Part shown: one piece after another, positions 8,969 through 17,707 of the stretch
Layout of the letters: the number at the start of each line of letters is the position of its first letter
Position numbering within the stretch: position 1 is the first letter of the stretch
Assembly: GCA_015487235.1 (NCBI GenBank)
Contig: WFQC01000045.1
Span: 1 to 41,069 of the forward strand
DNA: 41,069 nt
Reading direction: 5' to 3'
From: Alteromonadaceae bacterium
GTDB taxonomy: Bacteria > Pseudomonadota > Gammaproteobacteria > Enterobacterales > Alteromonadaceae
Translations under genes and position numbers: made by a program
Notes under the pieces: model-generated
Seen by the model: only the letters and a program-made list of their open reading frames with translations
What the model was told of the DNA's origin: nothing
The model's database searches: none

Positions 8969-10072
8969 TTAATCAATTAACTGATATGCTTCTTTTAATA
9001 TTGAAATAATCTCTGCTTTAGGGTTTTCACTTAATTGTATCTTCTCACCCGTAATTTTTTCAGCGATTGAAGTGTAAGTTTTTGAAACATCCATCAATAC
9101 AGATACCGGTAAAGCATTATCTCGTGCAAGTGCTTCACGCTCAGCCATACGTTCTTTATTCAGTAAAATATCAGGATCAGGAAAGTGGTTTAACAATAAT
9201 TGACGGAAGCCTTCTTTAGAGTTTTCAACGACTTTACCTTGACGATATTGTTCGCCATCCCAAATACGTGATGAATCAGGGGTTCCGACTTCATCCATGT
9301 ATATAAGTTTATCATTGCCGTTTTTGTCTTTGACATAACCAAATTCAAATTTAGTGTCGACAAAAATTTGATCTAACGGTGCTAATGCATCGCTGATCAC
9401 CGCAAAGCCTTCACGCAGTAACTTTTCATAAAGATTAATATCTTCACGAGATTTAAAATTAAAAGCATGATAATTGTCATCAATATTTTGACGCGTAATA
9501 TTAACATCATCAGCTTCAGGTACACCAGGAATACCTTTTAGTACACCTTTAGTTGAAGGAGTAATAAGTAATTCGGGCAGTTTACTGTCTTTAGCTAAAC
9601 CTTCAGGTAATTCTATGCCACAAAAATTTCGTTCACCTTTAGCATAAGCTCGCCACATTGAACCAGTGATATATTGACGACATATAGCTTCGATCATTAC
9701 GGGGTTTGCTTTTTGTACGATCCAAACAAACGGGTGAGGAATATCTAAAATATGGCTATCAGCTAAACCATTTTCTTTAAATAGTTTAAACCAATGGTTA
9801 GAAATAGCATTTAGCGCAGCACCTTTACCTGGAACGCCTTTCATGCCCCCTTCACCATGCCATATACAATCAAAAGCTGAAATACGATCACTAATTACCA
9901 TGATCGCCAAGGGCGTATCAACAGGTACATCGTATCCTTTTTCTTGAATTAACCGTTTGCTATCGGCTGCTGTTAACCAATACACAGAGCGGACTTTACC
10001 ACTGTGGACAGGGGCATCGGTGCGAATGGGAAGATCATTATTTACTGCTAAAACTTGATCAGCTAAGCTCAT
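8969..10072 (-). CDS. purC: Phosphoribosylaminoimidazole-succinocarboxamide synthase
   Basis: SAICAR synthetase of de novo purine synthesis: it joins CAIR and aspartate using ATP, in the cytoplasm. The 367-residue length is that of the long PurC form found in Vibrio and Alteromonadales, rather than the ~237-residue enterobacterial form. Recognisable blocks include [11 protein letters not shown] at the nucleotide-binding N terminus, [41 protein letters not shown] and [22 protein letters not shown] precedes the ATG. It is a single-gene unit: a terminator of the rplT operon lies upstream and its own terminator downstream. Confidence 0.97.
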   Translation of the reverse strand: MSLADQVLAVNNDLPIRTDAPVHSGKVRSVYWLTAADSKRLIQEKGYDVPVDTPLAIMVISDRISAFDCIWHGEGGMKGVPGKGAALNAISNHWFKLFKENGLADSHILDIPHPFVWIVQKANPVMIEAICRQYITGSMWRAYAKGERNFCGIELPEGLAKDSKLPELLITPSTKGVLKGIPGVPEADDVNITRQNIDDNYHAFNFKSREDINLYEKLLREGFAVISDALAPLDQIFVDTKFEFGYVKDKNGNDKLIYMDEVGTPDSSRIWDGEQYRQGKVVENSKEGFRQLLLNHFPDPDILLNKERMAEREALARDNALPVSVLMDVSKTYTSIAEKITGEKIQLSENPKAEIISILKEAYQLID

Positions 10073-10196
10073 AACTCTTTCTCTCTTGTTAATTGAATGT
10101 TAGTTAAAAGCACTTGCGTTTATGTTTGCTGATGAAAATTCTACTATAAATGCGCTTAACTAACACAACTGTCAATTTTTAGTGTCACAAAAACAG

Positions 10197-10222
10197 AAAA
10201 AGGATGCCGAAGCACCCTTTTT
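10197..10222 (-). terminator. Rho-independent terminator of the thrS-infC-rpmI-rplT operon
   Basis: On the minus strand the stem GGGTGC/GCATCC closes a TTCG tetraloop and is flanked by A and T runs that extend the stem. A T-run follows. This is a strong intrinsic terminator 31 bases after the rplT stop and separates the operon from purC. Confidence 0.92.
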
Positions 10223-10253
10223 CCTAGCTTAAAAACTCAAAAGAGTTGCTATA

Positions 10254-10610
10254 TTAGGCTAAAGCAGCTTGCGCTTTTTCAACCAATACAGCAAAAGCTG
10301 CTTTGTCGTATACTGCAATATCAGCTAGGATCTTACGATCGATTTCAATAGCAGCCTTTTTAAGACCATTAATGAAACGGCTATAAGATAAACCATTTTG
10401 ACGAGCTGCTGCATTAATACGAGCAATCCAAAGTTGACGGAATTGACGCTTACGTTGACGACGGTCACGGTAAGCATACTGGCCAGCTTTAGTTACAGCT
10501 TGAAAAGCAACGCGATAAACGCGACTACGAGCACCGTAGTAACCTTTAGCTTGCTTTAAAACCTTCTTATGACGTGCACGCGCTTGTACACCACGTTTTA
10601 CTCTTGCCAT
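10254..10610 (-). CDS. rplT: 50S ribosomal protein L20
   Basis: 118 residues, the normal length for bL20. It has the very basic N terminus ([19 protein letters not shown]), the [11 protein letters not shown] segment and the block [19 protein letters not shown], all typical of the family. L20 binds 23S rRNA and is needed for early 50S assembly. In E. coli it also represses rpmI-rplT by binding the mRNA. It follows rpmI by 15 bases, with AGGAGAG before the ATG. Confidence 0.98.
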   Translation of the reverse strand: MARVKRGVQARARHKKVLKQAKGYYGARSRVYRVAFQAVTKAGQYAYRDRRQRKRQFRQLWIARINAAARQNGLSYSRFINGLKKAAIEIDRKILADIAVYDKAAFAVLVEKAQAALA

Positions 10611-10625
10611 GTTTTGACTCTCCTA

Positions 10626-10823
10626 TTAAGCGTTACGTAAAAGTTTATCTACTGCTTTTACATCAGCAGCTGCGACCATGCTTTTAGCACGTAAATGACG
10701 CTTAACTTTAGTACGGCGCTTAGTCAAAATATGACGAAGACCAGCTTGTTTACATTTGTAACCACCAGAGGCAGTTTTTTTAAAGCGCTTTGCAGCACCT
10801 TTATTGGTTTTCATTTTAGGCAT
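10626..10823 (-). CDS. rpmI: 50S ribosomal protein L35
   Basis: 65 residues, the standard bL35 length. It begins [17 protein letters not shown] and contains [17 protein letters not shown], both hallmark segments. It is a component of the large ribosomal subunit. GCGGAG lies eight bases before the ATG. A 160-base spacer with hairpins separates it from infC, where L20-mediated control may act. Confidence 0.98.
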   Translation of the reverse strand: MPKMKTNKGAAKRFKKTASGGYKCKQAGLRHILTKRRTKVKRHLRAKSMVAAADVKAVDKLLRNA

Positions 10824-10865
10824 GTGAATAACTCCGCATTGTTATGCCAAATATTAAGTAACTAA

Positions 10866-10893
10866 GGCGAAAATGCCCTGATATAACATCAGG
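10866..10893 (-). promoter_or_regulatory. Adjacent hairpins in the infC-rpmI spacer, possible L20 control element
   Basis: The spacer holds a perfect 6-bp inverted repeat (cctgat 877-882 / atcagg 888-893, counted in the 10-kb block). An immediately adjoining GGC/GCC hairpin at 10866-10877 shares bases with it. On the minus strand both lie 43-70 bases before the rpmI ATG. They could form mutually exclusive structures. A role as L20 operator or attenuator is inferred from the operon's known biology. Confidence 0.35.
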
Positions 10894-10983
10894 TTATTTT
10901 ACTTGTAGGCCTTAAATTACCAGTTTCAAAATAATATTGGTGAATTAAAATATTGCTACTTTAATTACTTGTTAAACCAAGTA

Positions 10984-11532
10984 TTATCGTTTTATAGGGG
11001 CTAATACCATCACCATTTGGCGTCCTTCCGCTCTACGCGGGAAGAATTCCACTTGAGCAATGTCTTCTAAATCGTTTTTAACACGCGTTAGTAGTTCAAT
11101 GCCCAATTCTTGGTGTGCCATTTCGCGGCCGCGGAAACGCAAGGTTACCTTAGCTTTGTCGCCACCTTCTAAAAAGCGTCTCAGGTTGCGTAGTTTGACC
11201 TGATAATCGCCTTCATCTGTACCAGGACGGAATTTAATTTCTTTGACCTGAATTTGTTTCTGCTTTTTGCGTTGTTCTTTTTGTTCTTTACTTTTTTCGT
11301 AAAGAAATTTGCCGTAATCCATCACACGACAAACAGGAGGTTTGGCCGTTGGACTAATCTCAACAAGATCAACACCAGCTTCATCTGCTTTATCCATTGC
11401 TTCACTTAACGAAACAATCCCGATGGCTTCACCATCATAACCAATTAAGCGTACTTCTTGCGCTGTAATTAATTCATTTAAACGATGCGCTGGCTCTTTT
11501 TGCCCGCCTCGTTGACCATTTTTTATAGCCAT
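10984..11532 (-). CDS. infC: Translation initiation factor IF-3
   Basis: 182 residues with both IF-3 domains. The N domain holds [21 protein letters not shown] and [27 protein letters not shown] basic linker follows ([14 protein letters not shown]), then the C domain with [34 protein letters not shown] and [12 protein letters not shown]-3 selects the start codon and keeps ribosomal subunits apart. The ATG at 11532 is only three bases after GGAGG. An ATA codon two positions later aligns with the unusual AUU start of the E. coli gene, so the true start is uncertain by two residues. It lies 46 bases after thrS. Confidence 0.97.
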   Translation of the reverse strand: MAIKNGQRGGQKEPAHRLNELITAQEVRLIGYDGEAIGIVSLSEAMDKADEAGVDLVEISPTAKPPVCRVMDYGKFLYEKSKEQKEQRKKQKQIQVKEIKFRPGTDEGDYQVKLRNLRRFLEGGDKAKVTLRFRGREMAHQELGIELLTRVKNDLEDIAQVEFFPRRAEGRQMVMVLAPIKR

Positions 11533-11578
11533 GTTCCTCCAAAGAACTTTTGTATTATCTAATTATTTTTTATGACGG

Positions 11579-13489
11579 TTAGCTTCGATTAGCAACTTCT
11601 GTTTTAAGTTTTGCTAAAAAGTCTACTACCGACATCTTACCTAAATCTTCACCACTTCGCGTGCGAATAGCAATTTCGCCATTTTCCATCTCTTTGTCAC
11701 CAATAACTAACAAATAAGGAACACGCTTTAAAGTGTGCTCGCGGATTTTAAAGCCTATCTTCTCATTTCTCAAGTCTAGTTTTACTCTAAATCCACTTTC
11801 TTTGAGTTTTTTTGCCACTTTTTGACAATAATCACTCTGTTTATCGGTAATATTCATGATCACCGCTTGTGTTGGTGATAACCACGTTGGAAATTTACCT
11901 GAATATTCTTCAATTAAAATACCAATAAAACGTTCTAATGAACCTAAAATAGCACGATGGATCATCACCGGCGTGTAACGTTCATTGTCTTCACCGACAT
12001 AAGTAGCACCTAAACGTTCAGGTAAAGCAAAATCAAGCTGTACGGTACCACATTGCCAAGCTCGACCTAAGCAGTCCATGAGAGTAAATTCTATTTTAGG
12101 CCCATAAAATGCGCCTTCACCAGGTAAATACTCAAAATGGATATTATTGTCGGTTAAGGCTTGTGCTAGCCCTTCTTCAGCTTTATCCCAAATCTCATCA
12201 CTGCCGATACGTTTTTCAGGGCGCGTTGAAAGCTTAACAACGATATCTTCAAAACCGAATGATTTATAGACATCATAAACCATTTTAATACAACTGCTGA
12301 CTTCTTGTTGTACTTGTTCTTCGGTACAGAAAATATGTGCATCATCTTGCGTAAAACCTCGAACACGCATTAAACCATGTAAAGCACCTGACGGTTCATT
12401 ACGATGACAACAACCAAATTCAGCCATACGCAGTGGTAAATCACGATAAGATTTTAAACCTTGATTAAATATTTGTACATGCCCAGGACAATTCATAGGC
12501 TTTATGGCATATTCACGCTTTTCAGAGGTCGTGGTAAACATGTTTTCAGCATACTTTTCCCAGTGACCTGACTTTTCCCAAAGCACACGGTCCATCATGA
12601 GTGGCCCTTTTACTTCGTCGTAGTCATATTCATGGAGTTTTTCACGAACAAACTTTTCTAATTCTGTATAAATTGTCCAGCCATCGTTATGCCAAAACAC
12701 CATGCCTGGCGCTTCTTCTTGCCAGTGAAAAAGATCTAGTGCTTTACCTATTTTACGGTGATCACGTTTTTCAGCTTCAGCAAGACGTTGAATATACGCT
12801 TTTAATTGCTTTTTATCTGCCCATGCCGTGCCGTAAATACGTTGCAACATTTTATTGTCTGAATTACCACGCCAATATGCACCTGCAATTTTCATCAATT
12901 TAAAATGATGGCAATGACGCATACTTGGTACGTGCGGGCCTCGGCACATATCAACATATTCTTCATGATGATATAAAGCTGGTTTGTCATCACGATCAAT
13001 ATTTTCATCTAAAATTTCAATTTTATAGCTTTCACCACGTTGCTCAAAAGTATCGCGTGCTTCTTGCCATGAAACGACCTTTTTAATAACAGGATAATTG
13101 GTTTTAGCTAATGCCTGCATACGCTTTTCAAGCTTGATTAAATCATCTTCAGACAATGAATGATCGAGATCAACATCATAATAAAAGCCATTTTCAATAA
13201 CAGGACCAATAGCCATTTTAGTATTGGGCCATAACTGTTTAATTGCATGACCAAGTAAATGTGCACAAGAATGACGAATTATTTCAATTCCTTCATCATC
13301 TTTGCTGGTAATAAGTTGTAATATTGCATCTTGTTCAATTATTTCACAAGCATCAACAAGCTTGCCATTAATACGGCCGGCAATTGTTGCTTTAGCAAGG
13401 CCTGGACCTATATCTTGTGCAACATCCATTACAGTAACAGCTTGTTCAAATTCGCGTTTTGAACCATCAGGGAGAGTTATAACTGGCAT
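11579..13489 (-). CDS. thrS: Threonine--tRNA ligase
   Basis: 636 residues, close to the usual ~640. Order: TGS domain (about 1-62), editing domain with [10 protein letters not shown] (His73, His77) and the later zinc-type HHFKLMK/CRGPHVP region, class II catalytic core ([54 protein letters not shown]), and the anticodon-binding domain at the C terminus ([13 protein letters not shown] to the end). It charges tRNA-Thr and hydrolyses mischarged Ser-tRNA-Thr. AAGGAA precedes the ATG. It is the first gene of the thrS-infC-rpmI-rplT operon. In E. coli the gene is controlled by a leader that mimics tRNA-Thr. Confidence 0.98.
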   Translation of the reverse strand: MPVITLPDGSKREFEQAVTVMDVAQDIGPGLAKATIAGRINGKLVDACEIIEQDAILQLITSKDDEGIEIIRHSCAHLLGHAIKQLWPNTKMAIGPVIENGFYYDVDLDHSLSEDDLIKLEKRMQALAKTNYPVIKKVVSWQEARDTFEQRGESYKIEILDENIDRDDKPALYHHEEYVDMCRGPHVPSMRHCHHFKLMKIAGAYWRGNSDNKMLQRIYGTAWADKKQLKAYIQRLAEAEKRDHRKIGKALDLFHWQEEAPGMVFWHNDGWTIYTELEKFVREKLHEYDYDEVKGPLMMDRVLWEKSGHWEKYAENMFTTTSEKREYAIKPMNCPGHVQIFNQGLKSYRDLPLRMAEFGCCHRNEPSGALHGLMRVRGFTQDDAHIFCTEEQVQQEVSSCIKMVYDVYKSFGFEDIVVKLSTRPEKRIGSDEIWDKAEEGLAQALTDNNIHFEYLPGEGAFYGPKIEFTLMDCLGRAWQCGTVQLDFALPERLGATYVGEDNERYTPVMIHRAILGSLERFIGILIEEYSGKFPTWLSPTQAVIMNITDKQSDYCQKVAKKLKESGFRVKLDLRNEKIGFKIREHTLKRVPYLLVIGDKEMENGEIAIRTRSGEDLGKMSVVDFLAKLKTEVANRS

Positions 13490-13521
13490 GAAATTTCCTT
13501 CAAACAGTGGCGATACACACT

Positions 13522-13536
13522 AAGCATCGCATGCTT
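13522..13536 (-). promoter_or_regulatory. Hairpin in the thrS leader, possible translational operator
   Basis: A perfect 6-bp stem (aagcat/atgctt) with a three-base loop lies 33-47 bases upstream of the thrS ATG. E. coli thrS is autoregulated through leader stem-loops that imitate the tRNA-Thr anticodon arm. The loop here (GCG on the minus strand) does not spell a Thr anticodon, so the function is unproven. Confidence 0.3.
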
Positions 13537-13776
13537 TAATTTTATCGTTTAATAAGGGAGTAACTTAACATTGAGATAAACTCAACCATACTTAGGTTAA
13601 AGTAATACCTTTTTGTTATCGTTATTAATATATGAAAGGCGAAGGTTACCCGATAGTTAGCTAAAAGTACAGCAACAACAGAGATTTTATCGCTAAAAAG
13701 TTTGCACTAAAATTTAGCATTTTAGGCAAATAAAGCCATACTTAATATCGAGCTTATTGGCGATTTAGGAGGCGCT

Positions 13777-13983
13777 ATGCCGAAAGATCTGATTGATAAA
13801 AAAATTGAGTGCCCTCATTGTGGTCATCATATTTACCTAACGTTAGATAGTAGTGCAGGCGATCAAGATTATTATGACGAGTGCCCCGCCTGTTGTCATG
13901 ATATTCATATAAATTTACATATTGACGAATATCGTCAGCAACTTGATCTTGCCGTAGATAGCGATGACGAGCAGGTATTTTAA
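13777..13983 (+). CDS. CPXCG-type cysteine-rich small protein
   Basis: 68 residues with a four-cysteine metal site, probably zinc: ECPHCGH near residue 12 and ECPACCHDI near residue 36. The wording and spacing match the 'CPXCG motif-containing cysteine-rich protein' family seen across gammaproteobacteria, whose role is unknown. The acidic C terminus (DLAVDSDDEQVF) is also typical. TTAGGAGGC lies at ideal distance before the ATG, which supports this strand over the overlapping minus-strand reading. It lies between the thrS operon and the metal island, with a separate promoter likely. Confidence 0.88.
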   Translation: MPKDLIDKKIECPHCGHHIYLTLDSSAGDQDYYDECPACCHDIHINLHIDEYRQQLDLAVDSDDEQVF

Positions 13984-14023
13984 CTCTTTTATTGGCTTTA
14001 TTATTAATAATAGCACTATCATA

Positions 14024-14056
14024 TTGACAAAACACATAGTTGCACTACAATGCAAC
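14024..14056 (+). promoter_or_regulatory. Promoter and operator of the arsR-like metal operon
   Basis: TTGACA (14024-14029) and TACAAT (14046-14051) are separated by 16 bases, a near-consensus sigma-70 promoter. An 18-base inverted repeat, GTTGCA-ctacaa-TGCAAC (14039-14056), covers the -10 element and looks like the binding site for the ArsR-type repressor. Transcription would start about seven bases after the -10, at or beside the ATG at 14058, implying a leaderless message. Confidence 0.75.
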
Positions 14057-14057
14057 C

Positions 14058-14459
14058 ATGCATACATTAATTATAAATCCTGAATTCCTTTTTCAAACAT
14101 TATCAGATAGCACACGCTTAAGAATAGTACGCTTGCTTGCAATGACTAAGCAGGAAGTATGCCTTTGTGAGTTAGTTGATTCTTTATTTGAGCCACAATA
14201 TAAATTATCTAAGCATTTAAAAATATTACGACAAAATGGGCTGATTAGTATTCAAAAAGAAGGACGTTGGGTATATCACCGTTTAGTTACTGAACCTCAT
14301 TATCTAGTAACACTTTATCAAGTGATTTGTTTACTGCCAGATAATAAGGGAGTGTATCAACAAGATATTACACACTTTGAGAAAAGGCTAACACTTAGAG
14401 AGAACGGACGTTGCAAAATAGGTATACAGTCTTATCAATTAAAAACTAAGGGTACATAA
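14058..14459 (+). CDS. ArsR/SmtB-family metal-sensing repressor
   Basis: 133 residues, a winged-helix dimer of the ArsR class. The DNA-binding part reads FQTLSDSTRLRIVRLL, then the recognition region YKLSKHLKILRQNGLISIQKEGRWVYHRL. The pair EVCLCEL places a Cys-x-Cys at the start of the recognition helix unit, the metal or metalloid site seen in ArsR-type sensors. The C terminus is longer than usual and carries another Cys (GRCKIG). A start six codons earlier would be TTG inside the operator, with no ribosome site; the ATG at 14058 is preferred although it also lacks one. It overlaps the ATPase gene by one base, so it probably represses the whole island. Confidence 0.88.
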   Translation: MHTLIINPEFLFQTLSDSTRLRIVRLLAMTKQEVCLCELVDSLFEPQYKLSKHLKILRQNGLISIQKEGRWVYHRLVTEPHYLVTLYQVICLLPDNKGVYQQDITHFEKRLTLRENGRCKIGIQSYQLKTKGT

Positions 14460-16390
14460 TGGCTTGTACTGCGTGTAACTCAGCAAACGACGATAAACCA
14501 ATGCCACCAATATGGCAAAACCCTCAGGTGATCACATCTGTGTTATCTGGGCTACTTTTAACTATTGGCTTTATTGGCTCATTTTTCGGGTTTTCAACAA
14601 CAACAGCACTAATACTTTATGTTTTAGCTATTACTATTGGCGGTTGGTATTTTATCAAAGAAGGACTAGCCGAATTATGGTATGAAAAAGAAATAGGCAT
14701 TGAGCTTTTAATGGCTATTGCCGCTATTACTGCAGGACTTTTAGGCGAATGGGCCGAAGCTGCTATGTTAGTTTTTTTATACTCAATATCTGAGGCTGCA
14801 GAGGGATATACAGAAGAACGAACGCGCAATGCAATAAAAAAATTAATGAATTTAGCGCCTAAAACGGCTCTGTTGATACAAGGAAATAAAGAAGTTGAGA
14901 TCCCGGCTAACGAACTACAAGTAGGCGATTCTTTCATTGTAAAACCAGGAGAAGCCATAGCAACAGATGGTAAAATTCTTGCTGGACATTCAAGTGTCAA
15001 TCAAGCCCCCGTTACCGGTGAATCGATTCCTGTTGAGAAAAATGTTGGTGATACTGTATTTGCTGCAACATTAAATGGTGAAGGGGCATTAACCATTCAA
15101 GTAACGAAAACTACAGCTAATAATACGCTTACTCGCATTATTCAACTCGTCAAAGAAGCGCAAAAAAACAAAGGTAATAGTCAACGTTTTATAGAGCGTT
15201 TTGGACGCATTTATAGCCCTATTATTTTACTTGTTGGTGTATTTCTTGCCACTTTACCACCGCTTTTATTTTCACAAAATTGGGCTGACTGGATTATGAG
15301 AGCTACTGTTTTTATTGTTGCAGCAGCTCCTTGTGCATTAGTTATTTCAATTCCTATCACGCTTGTTGCCGCTATTGGTACCGCCAGTCGTAATGGTATA
15401 CTAATTAAAGGTGGGGTACATTTAGAAAACTTAGCTAAAATACAAGTAATCACTTTAGACAAAACAGGCACCTTAACACAAGGAAAGCCTCAAATAAGCC
15501 AAATTATTACGCTAAATAATTACTCTGAAAAACAAATATTAAGCATTGCTGCAACGTTAGAATCTCGCTCTCAGCATCCTTTAGCAAATGCTATTACGCA
15601 AGAGGCCAAAAAACAGCAACTTCAACTTTTGACTATAGAGAATTTTCAATCGTTAACAGGAGCTGGAGCTAAAGGAAATATTATAAATGAAAAAGGTAGT
15701 CTTGAAACATTCTATATTGGTAGTCCCTCTTTATTTGCCAAAATGAATGTTGATATAACCCCATTGAAGGCAGAAATAACAAGGCTTCAAAAAATTGGTA
15801 ACACGGTTATTTTACTCGGCTCAGCACAACAACTTTATGCTTTAATTGCTGTTATTGATCCCTTAAGAGACAACGCTAGAGACACCGTGCACAATTTACG
15901 TCTTGCGGGCATAAAAAAAATAGTGATGCTAACCGGTGATAATCAACTCGCAGCACACGCAATTGCAAAGCAAGCTGGTATTGATGACGTATATGCAGAA
16001 TTAAAACCCGAAGACAAGAAAAACCAAATAGAAATATTAACGCAGCAATATGGTGCTACGGCCATGGTTGGTGATGGTGTTAATGATGCGCCAGCTTTAG
16101 CAGCTGCTCATGTTGGTATAGCAATGGGTGCTGCTGGTACTGATGTGGCTTTAGAAACTGCTGATGTAGCATTAATGTCTGATGATCTCTCTCGCCTTCC
16201 TTATTTAATTCAATTTAGTCATCGTAATTGGCGTGTTATTCAACAAAATTTAATTTTATCAGCTCTAGTGATCAGTTTGCTTATTGTTGGTGCCATCAGT
16301 GGGCTACTAACTTTACCTCTTGCGGTACTTGCCCATGAAATTAGTGAATTTATTGTTATTGGTAGTGGATTACGAATGTTAAAAACATAA
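14459..16390 (+). CDS. P1B-type metal-transporting ATPase, atypical APC subgroup
   Basis: 643 residues with all P-type ATPase motifs: TGES (186-189), the phosphorylated Asp in DKTGTLT (D334), SQHPLA and the GDGVNDAPAL hinge. It pumps a metal ion across the inner membrane at the cost of ATP. The N terminus lacks a heavy-metal-associated domain; it has only CTAC (Cys3, Cys6) before the first membrane helix. The transmembrane signature, usually CPC in Cu and Zn/Cd pumps, reads APC (290-292). The last helix has HEISE (from H626) rather than the Zn/Cd-type DxG. These features resemble the SPC/HEGxT group (P1B-4, Co/Fe/Zn) more than CadA/ZntA. The metal is not known. It is translationally coupled to the repressor. 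Confidence 0.9.
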   Translation: MACTACNSANDDKPMPPIWQNPQVITSVLSGLLLTIGFIGSFFGFSTTTALILYVLAITIGGWYFIKEGLAELWYEKEIGIELLMAIAAITAGLLGEWAEAAMLVFLYSISEAAEGYTEERTRNAIKKLMNLAPKTALLIQGNKEVEIPANELQVGDSFIVKPGEAIATDGKILAGHSSVNQAPVTGESIPVEKNVGDTVFAATLNGEGALTIQVTKTTANNTLTRIIQLVKEAQKNKGNSQRFIERFGRIYSPIILLVGVFLATLPPLLFSQNWADWIMRATVFIVAAAPCALVISIPITLVAAIGTASRNGILIKGGVHLENLAKIQVITLDKTGTLTQGKPQISQIITLNNYSEKQILSIAATLESRSQHPLANAITQEAKKQQLQLLTIENFQSLTGAGAKGNIINEKGSLETFYIGSPSLFAKMNVDITPLKAEITRLQKIGNTVILLGSAQQLYALIAVIDPLRDNARDTVHNLRLAGIKKIVMLTGDNQLAAHAIAKQAGIDDVYAELKPEDKKNQIEILTQQYGATAMVGDGVNDAPALAAAHVGIAMGAAGTDVALETADVALMSDDLSRLPYLIQFSHRNWRVIQQNLILSALVISLLIVGAISGLLTLPLAVLAHEISEFIVIGSGLRMLKT

Positions 16391-16391
16391 C

Positions 16392-16742
16392 ATGAAAACA
16401 AGATATTATTTAGTGATATTTTTACTTAGTTTTAATACGTTATTTATCCATATTGCTTGGATGACTGATGAATGTCATGTGACAGAAATTACAAACTACA
16501 AAATAGAGACTTCCAATAACTTATCAACCTCAAACTGTACAATATTATGTATTGCTTCAATCAATATAAGTTGTATTGTTTTATTAACCCTAATCAAAAA
16601 ATTATCGAAGGTAAGTAATATAATAACGATAATTGCTACATCCTATGACTCTCTCAAATTCCCTCCTATCGGTAAACCTCCCAAACCATTCATTGTACTT
16701 TTTACTAAGTTACACCAAAACATATACAACCCTTCACATTAA
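16392..16742 (+). CDS. Small Cys-containing membrane protein of the metal island
   Basis: 116 residues starting one base after the ATPase stop, so very probably in the operon. An N-terminal hydrophobic segment (about 4-22) may be a signal anchor. A Cys-containing external stretch (DECHVTE, SNCTILC) is followed by a second membrane helix (about 52-67) and a tail with the motif PPIGKPPKP. The layout recalls small accessory proteins of metal efflux operons (DUF2946 or CzcI-like, with a C-terminal Pro-rich motif), but I cannot assign a family. Confidence 0.65.
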   Translation: MKTRYYLVIFLLSFNTLFIHIAWMTDECHVTEITNYKIETSNNLSTSNCTILCIASINISCIVLLTLIKKLSKVSNIITIIATSYDSLKFPPIGKPPKPFIVLFTKLHQNIYNPSH

Positions 16743-16841
16743 ACAATGTAAAACCCATCTAAATGGCTTTATTACTAAAGTTATTAGTTAGTTAATAAGC
16801 GGGTTATTGCGTTAATGTACATTAAATAATAGGAAATAATT

Positions 16842-17078
16842 ATGTCAAATACTATTTGTGACTGGAATATGGGCTGGGAAATGCCCTTTTTATGGATTTT
16901 ATTCTGGGTGGTCATTATTGCTGCCGTCATTTATATCGTGAAATTCGTTAGTGGTGATAAAGCCTTACCAGAGCAAGGACAAGAACAAGCTTTAACAATA
17001 CTGAAACAGCGTTATGCCAAAGGAGAAATAGACCAAGAAACTTACTTAAAAATGAAAGAGGAATTAAATCATGACTAA
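16842..17078 (+). CDS. Membrane-anchored SHOCT-domain protein
   Basis: 78 residues: a Trp/Met-rich start (CDWNMGWEM), one membrane helix (about 15-35, FLWILFWVVIIAAVIYIV), and a C-terminal SHOCT module (ALTILKQRYAKGEIDQETYLKMKEEL). SHOCT is a short helical hairpin common at the ends of small membrane proteins, often encoded with copper and other metal resistance genes. AGGA precedes the ATG. Its stop overlaps the next start by eight bases, so translation is coupled to the cytochrome. Confidence 0.85.
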   Translation: MSNTICDWNMGWEMPFLWILFWVVIIAAVIYIVKFVSGDKALPEQGQEQALTILKQRYAKGEIDQETYLKMKEELNHD

Positions 17079-17682
17079 TATTATTTATAGCCTTTTACTA
17101 CTTATCTCTATATTTGTTATGTTTGATGCAAATGGAGCTAATCAACAGTATAACAACATGATGGATAATAATATGGATTGCGCGACAACAGCGATGCCAC
17201 AAGGTATTGATCCTCAGTTATTACCTAATAAAAATTCTCAAAGCGCACAAACCTTTATAAAATATTGTTCACAATGCCACCGTGTTCCAGGACCCGGTTT
17301 ACATACCTCTGCACAATGGCCCAGTGTTATTGAACGCATGAATAAGCGCATGAAAATGATGAGCCAAGATATGATGATGATGAATATTAAAGCACCAACA
17401 GAAAAAGAATTGGCTCTTATCACTGAATATGTCACTCAAAATGCACAACAAGCCATGACAATTGATGAAATAGCCAAAATAAACTCAACTAATGGAGAAA
17501 AATTTAAGCAAGTTTGTGCTCAATGCCATGCACTTCCTAACCCTGCAAAGTACCCTAAAAGTGCGTGGCCAAGCATTATTAAACGTATGCGGGCAAATAT
17601 GTTGAATATGGGTAAAACACCACCCGATGAAAACACAACAAACGCTATTCTCAATTTTTTGGTAACACAAGCTAAATATTAA
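17071..17682 (+). CDS. Periplasmic diheme cytochrome c with Met-rich segments
   Basis: 203 residues with a signal peptide (about 1-22) and two haem-attachment motifs, CSQCH (66-70) and CAQCH (149-153). The two halves are an internal duplication: each has CxxCH, a Pro-containing stretch and then a W-P-S-[VI]-I-x-R-M block whose Met (M90, M173) may be the distal haem ligand. Methionines are strikingly dense: NNMMDNNMD near residue 30 and eight of fifteen residues at 90-104. Such clusters often bind Cu(I) or Ag(I). It is the last gene of the island, before a terminator. A role in electron transfer or metal redox is inferred. Confidence 0.85.
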   Translation: MTNIIYSLLLLISIFVMFDANGANQQYNNMMDNNMDCATTAMPQGIDPQLLPNKNSQSAQTFIKYCSQCHRVPGPGLHTSAQWPSVIERMNKRMKMMSQDMMMMNIKAPTEKELALITEYVTQNAQQAMTIDEIAKINSTNGEKFKQVCAQCHALPNPAKYPKSAWPSIIKRMRANMLNMGKTPPDENTTNAILNFLVTQAKY

Positions 17683-17707
17683 TCATTTATTAATATTACT
17701 TAACAAA

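Noticed and set aside
13775-14035. 86-residue minus-strand frame opposite the CPXCG gene
   Set aside because: The plus-strand frame has conserved paired cysteines and a strong ribosome site. The minus frame is low-complexity His/Tyr/Asp/Arg and has no family resemblance.
14040-14057. A longer ArsR reading starting at 14040
   Set aside because: The first codon is TTG inside the operator palindrome and -10 region, upstream of the expected transcription start, with no ribosome site.
16754-16775. Terminator between the small membrane gene and the SHOCT gene
   Set aside because: The AAACCCAT/ATGGCTTT stem has a mismatch and no T-run, and the genes around it look like one operon.
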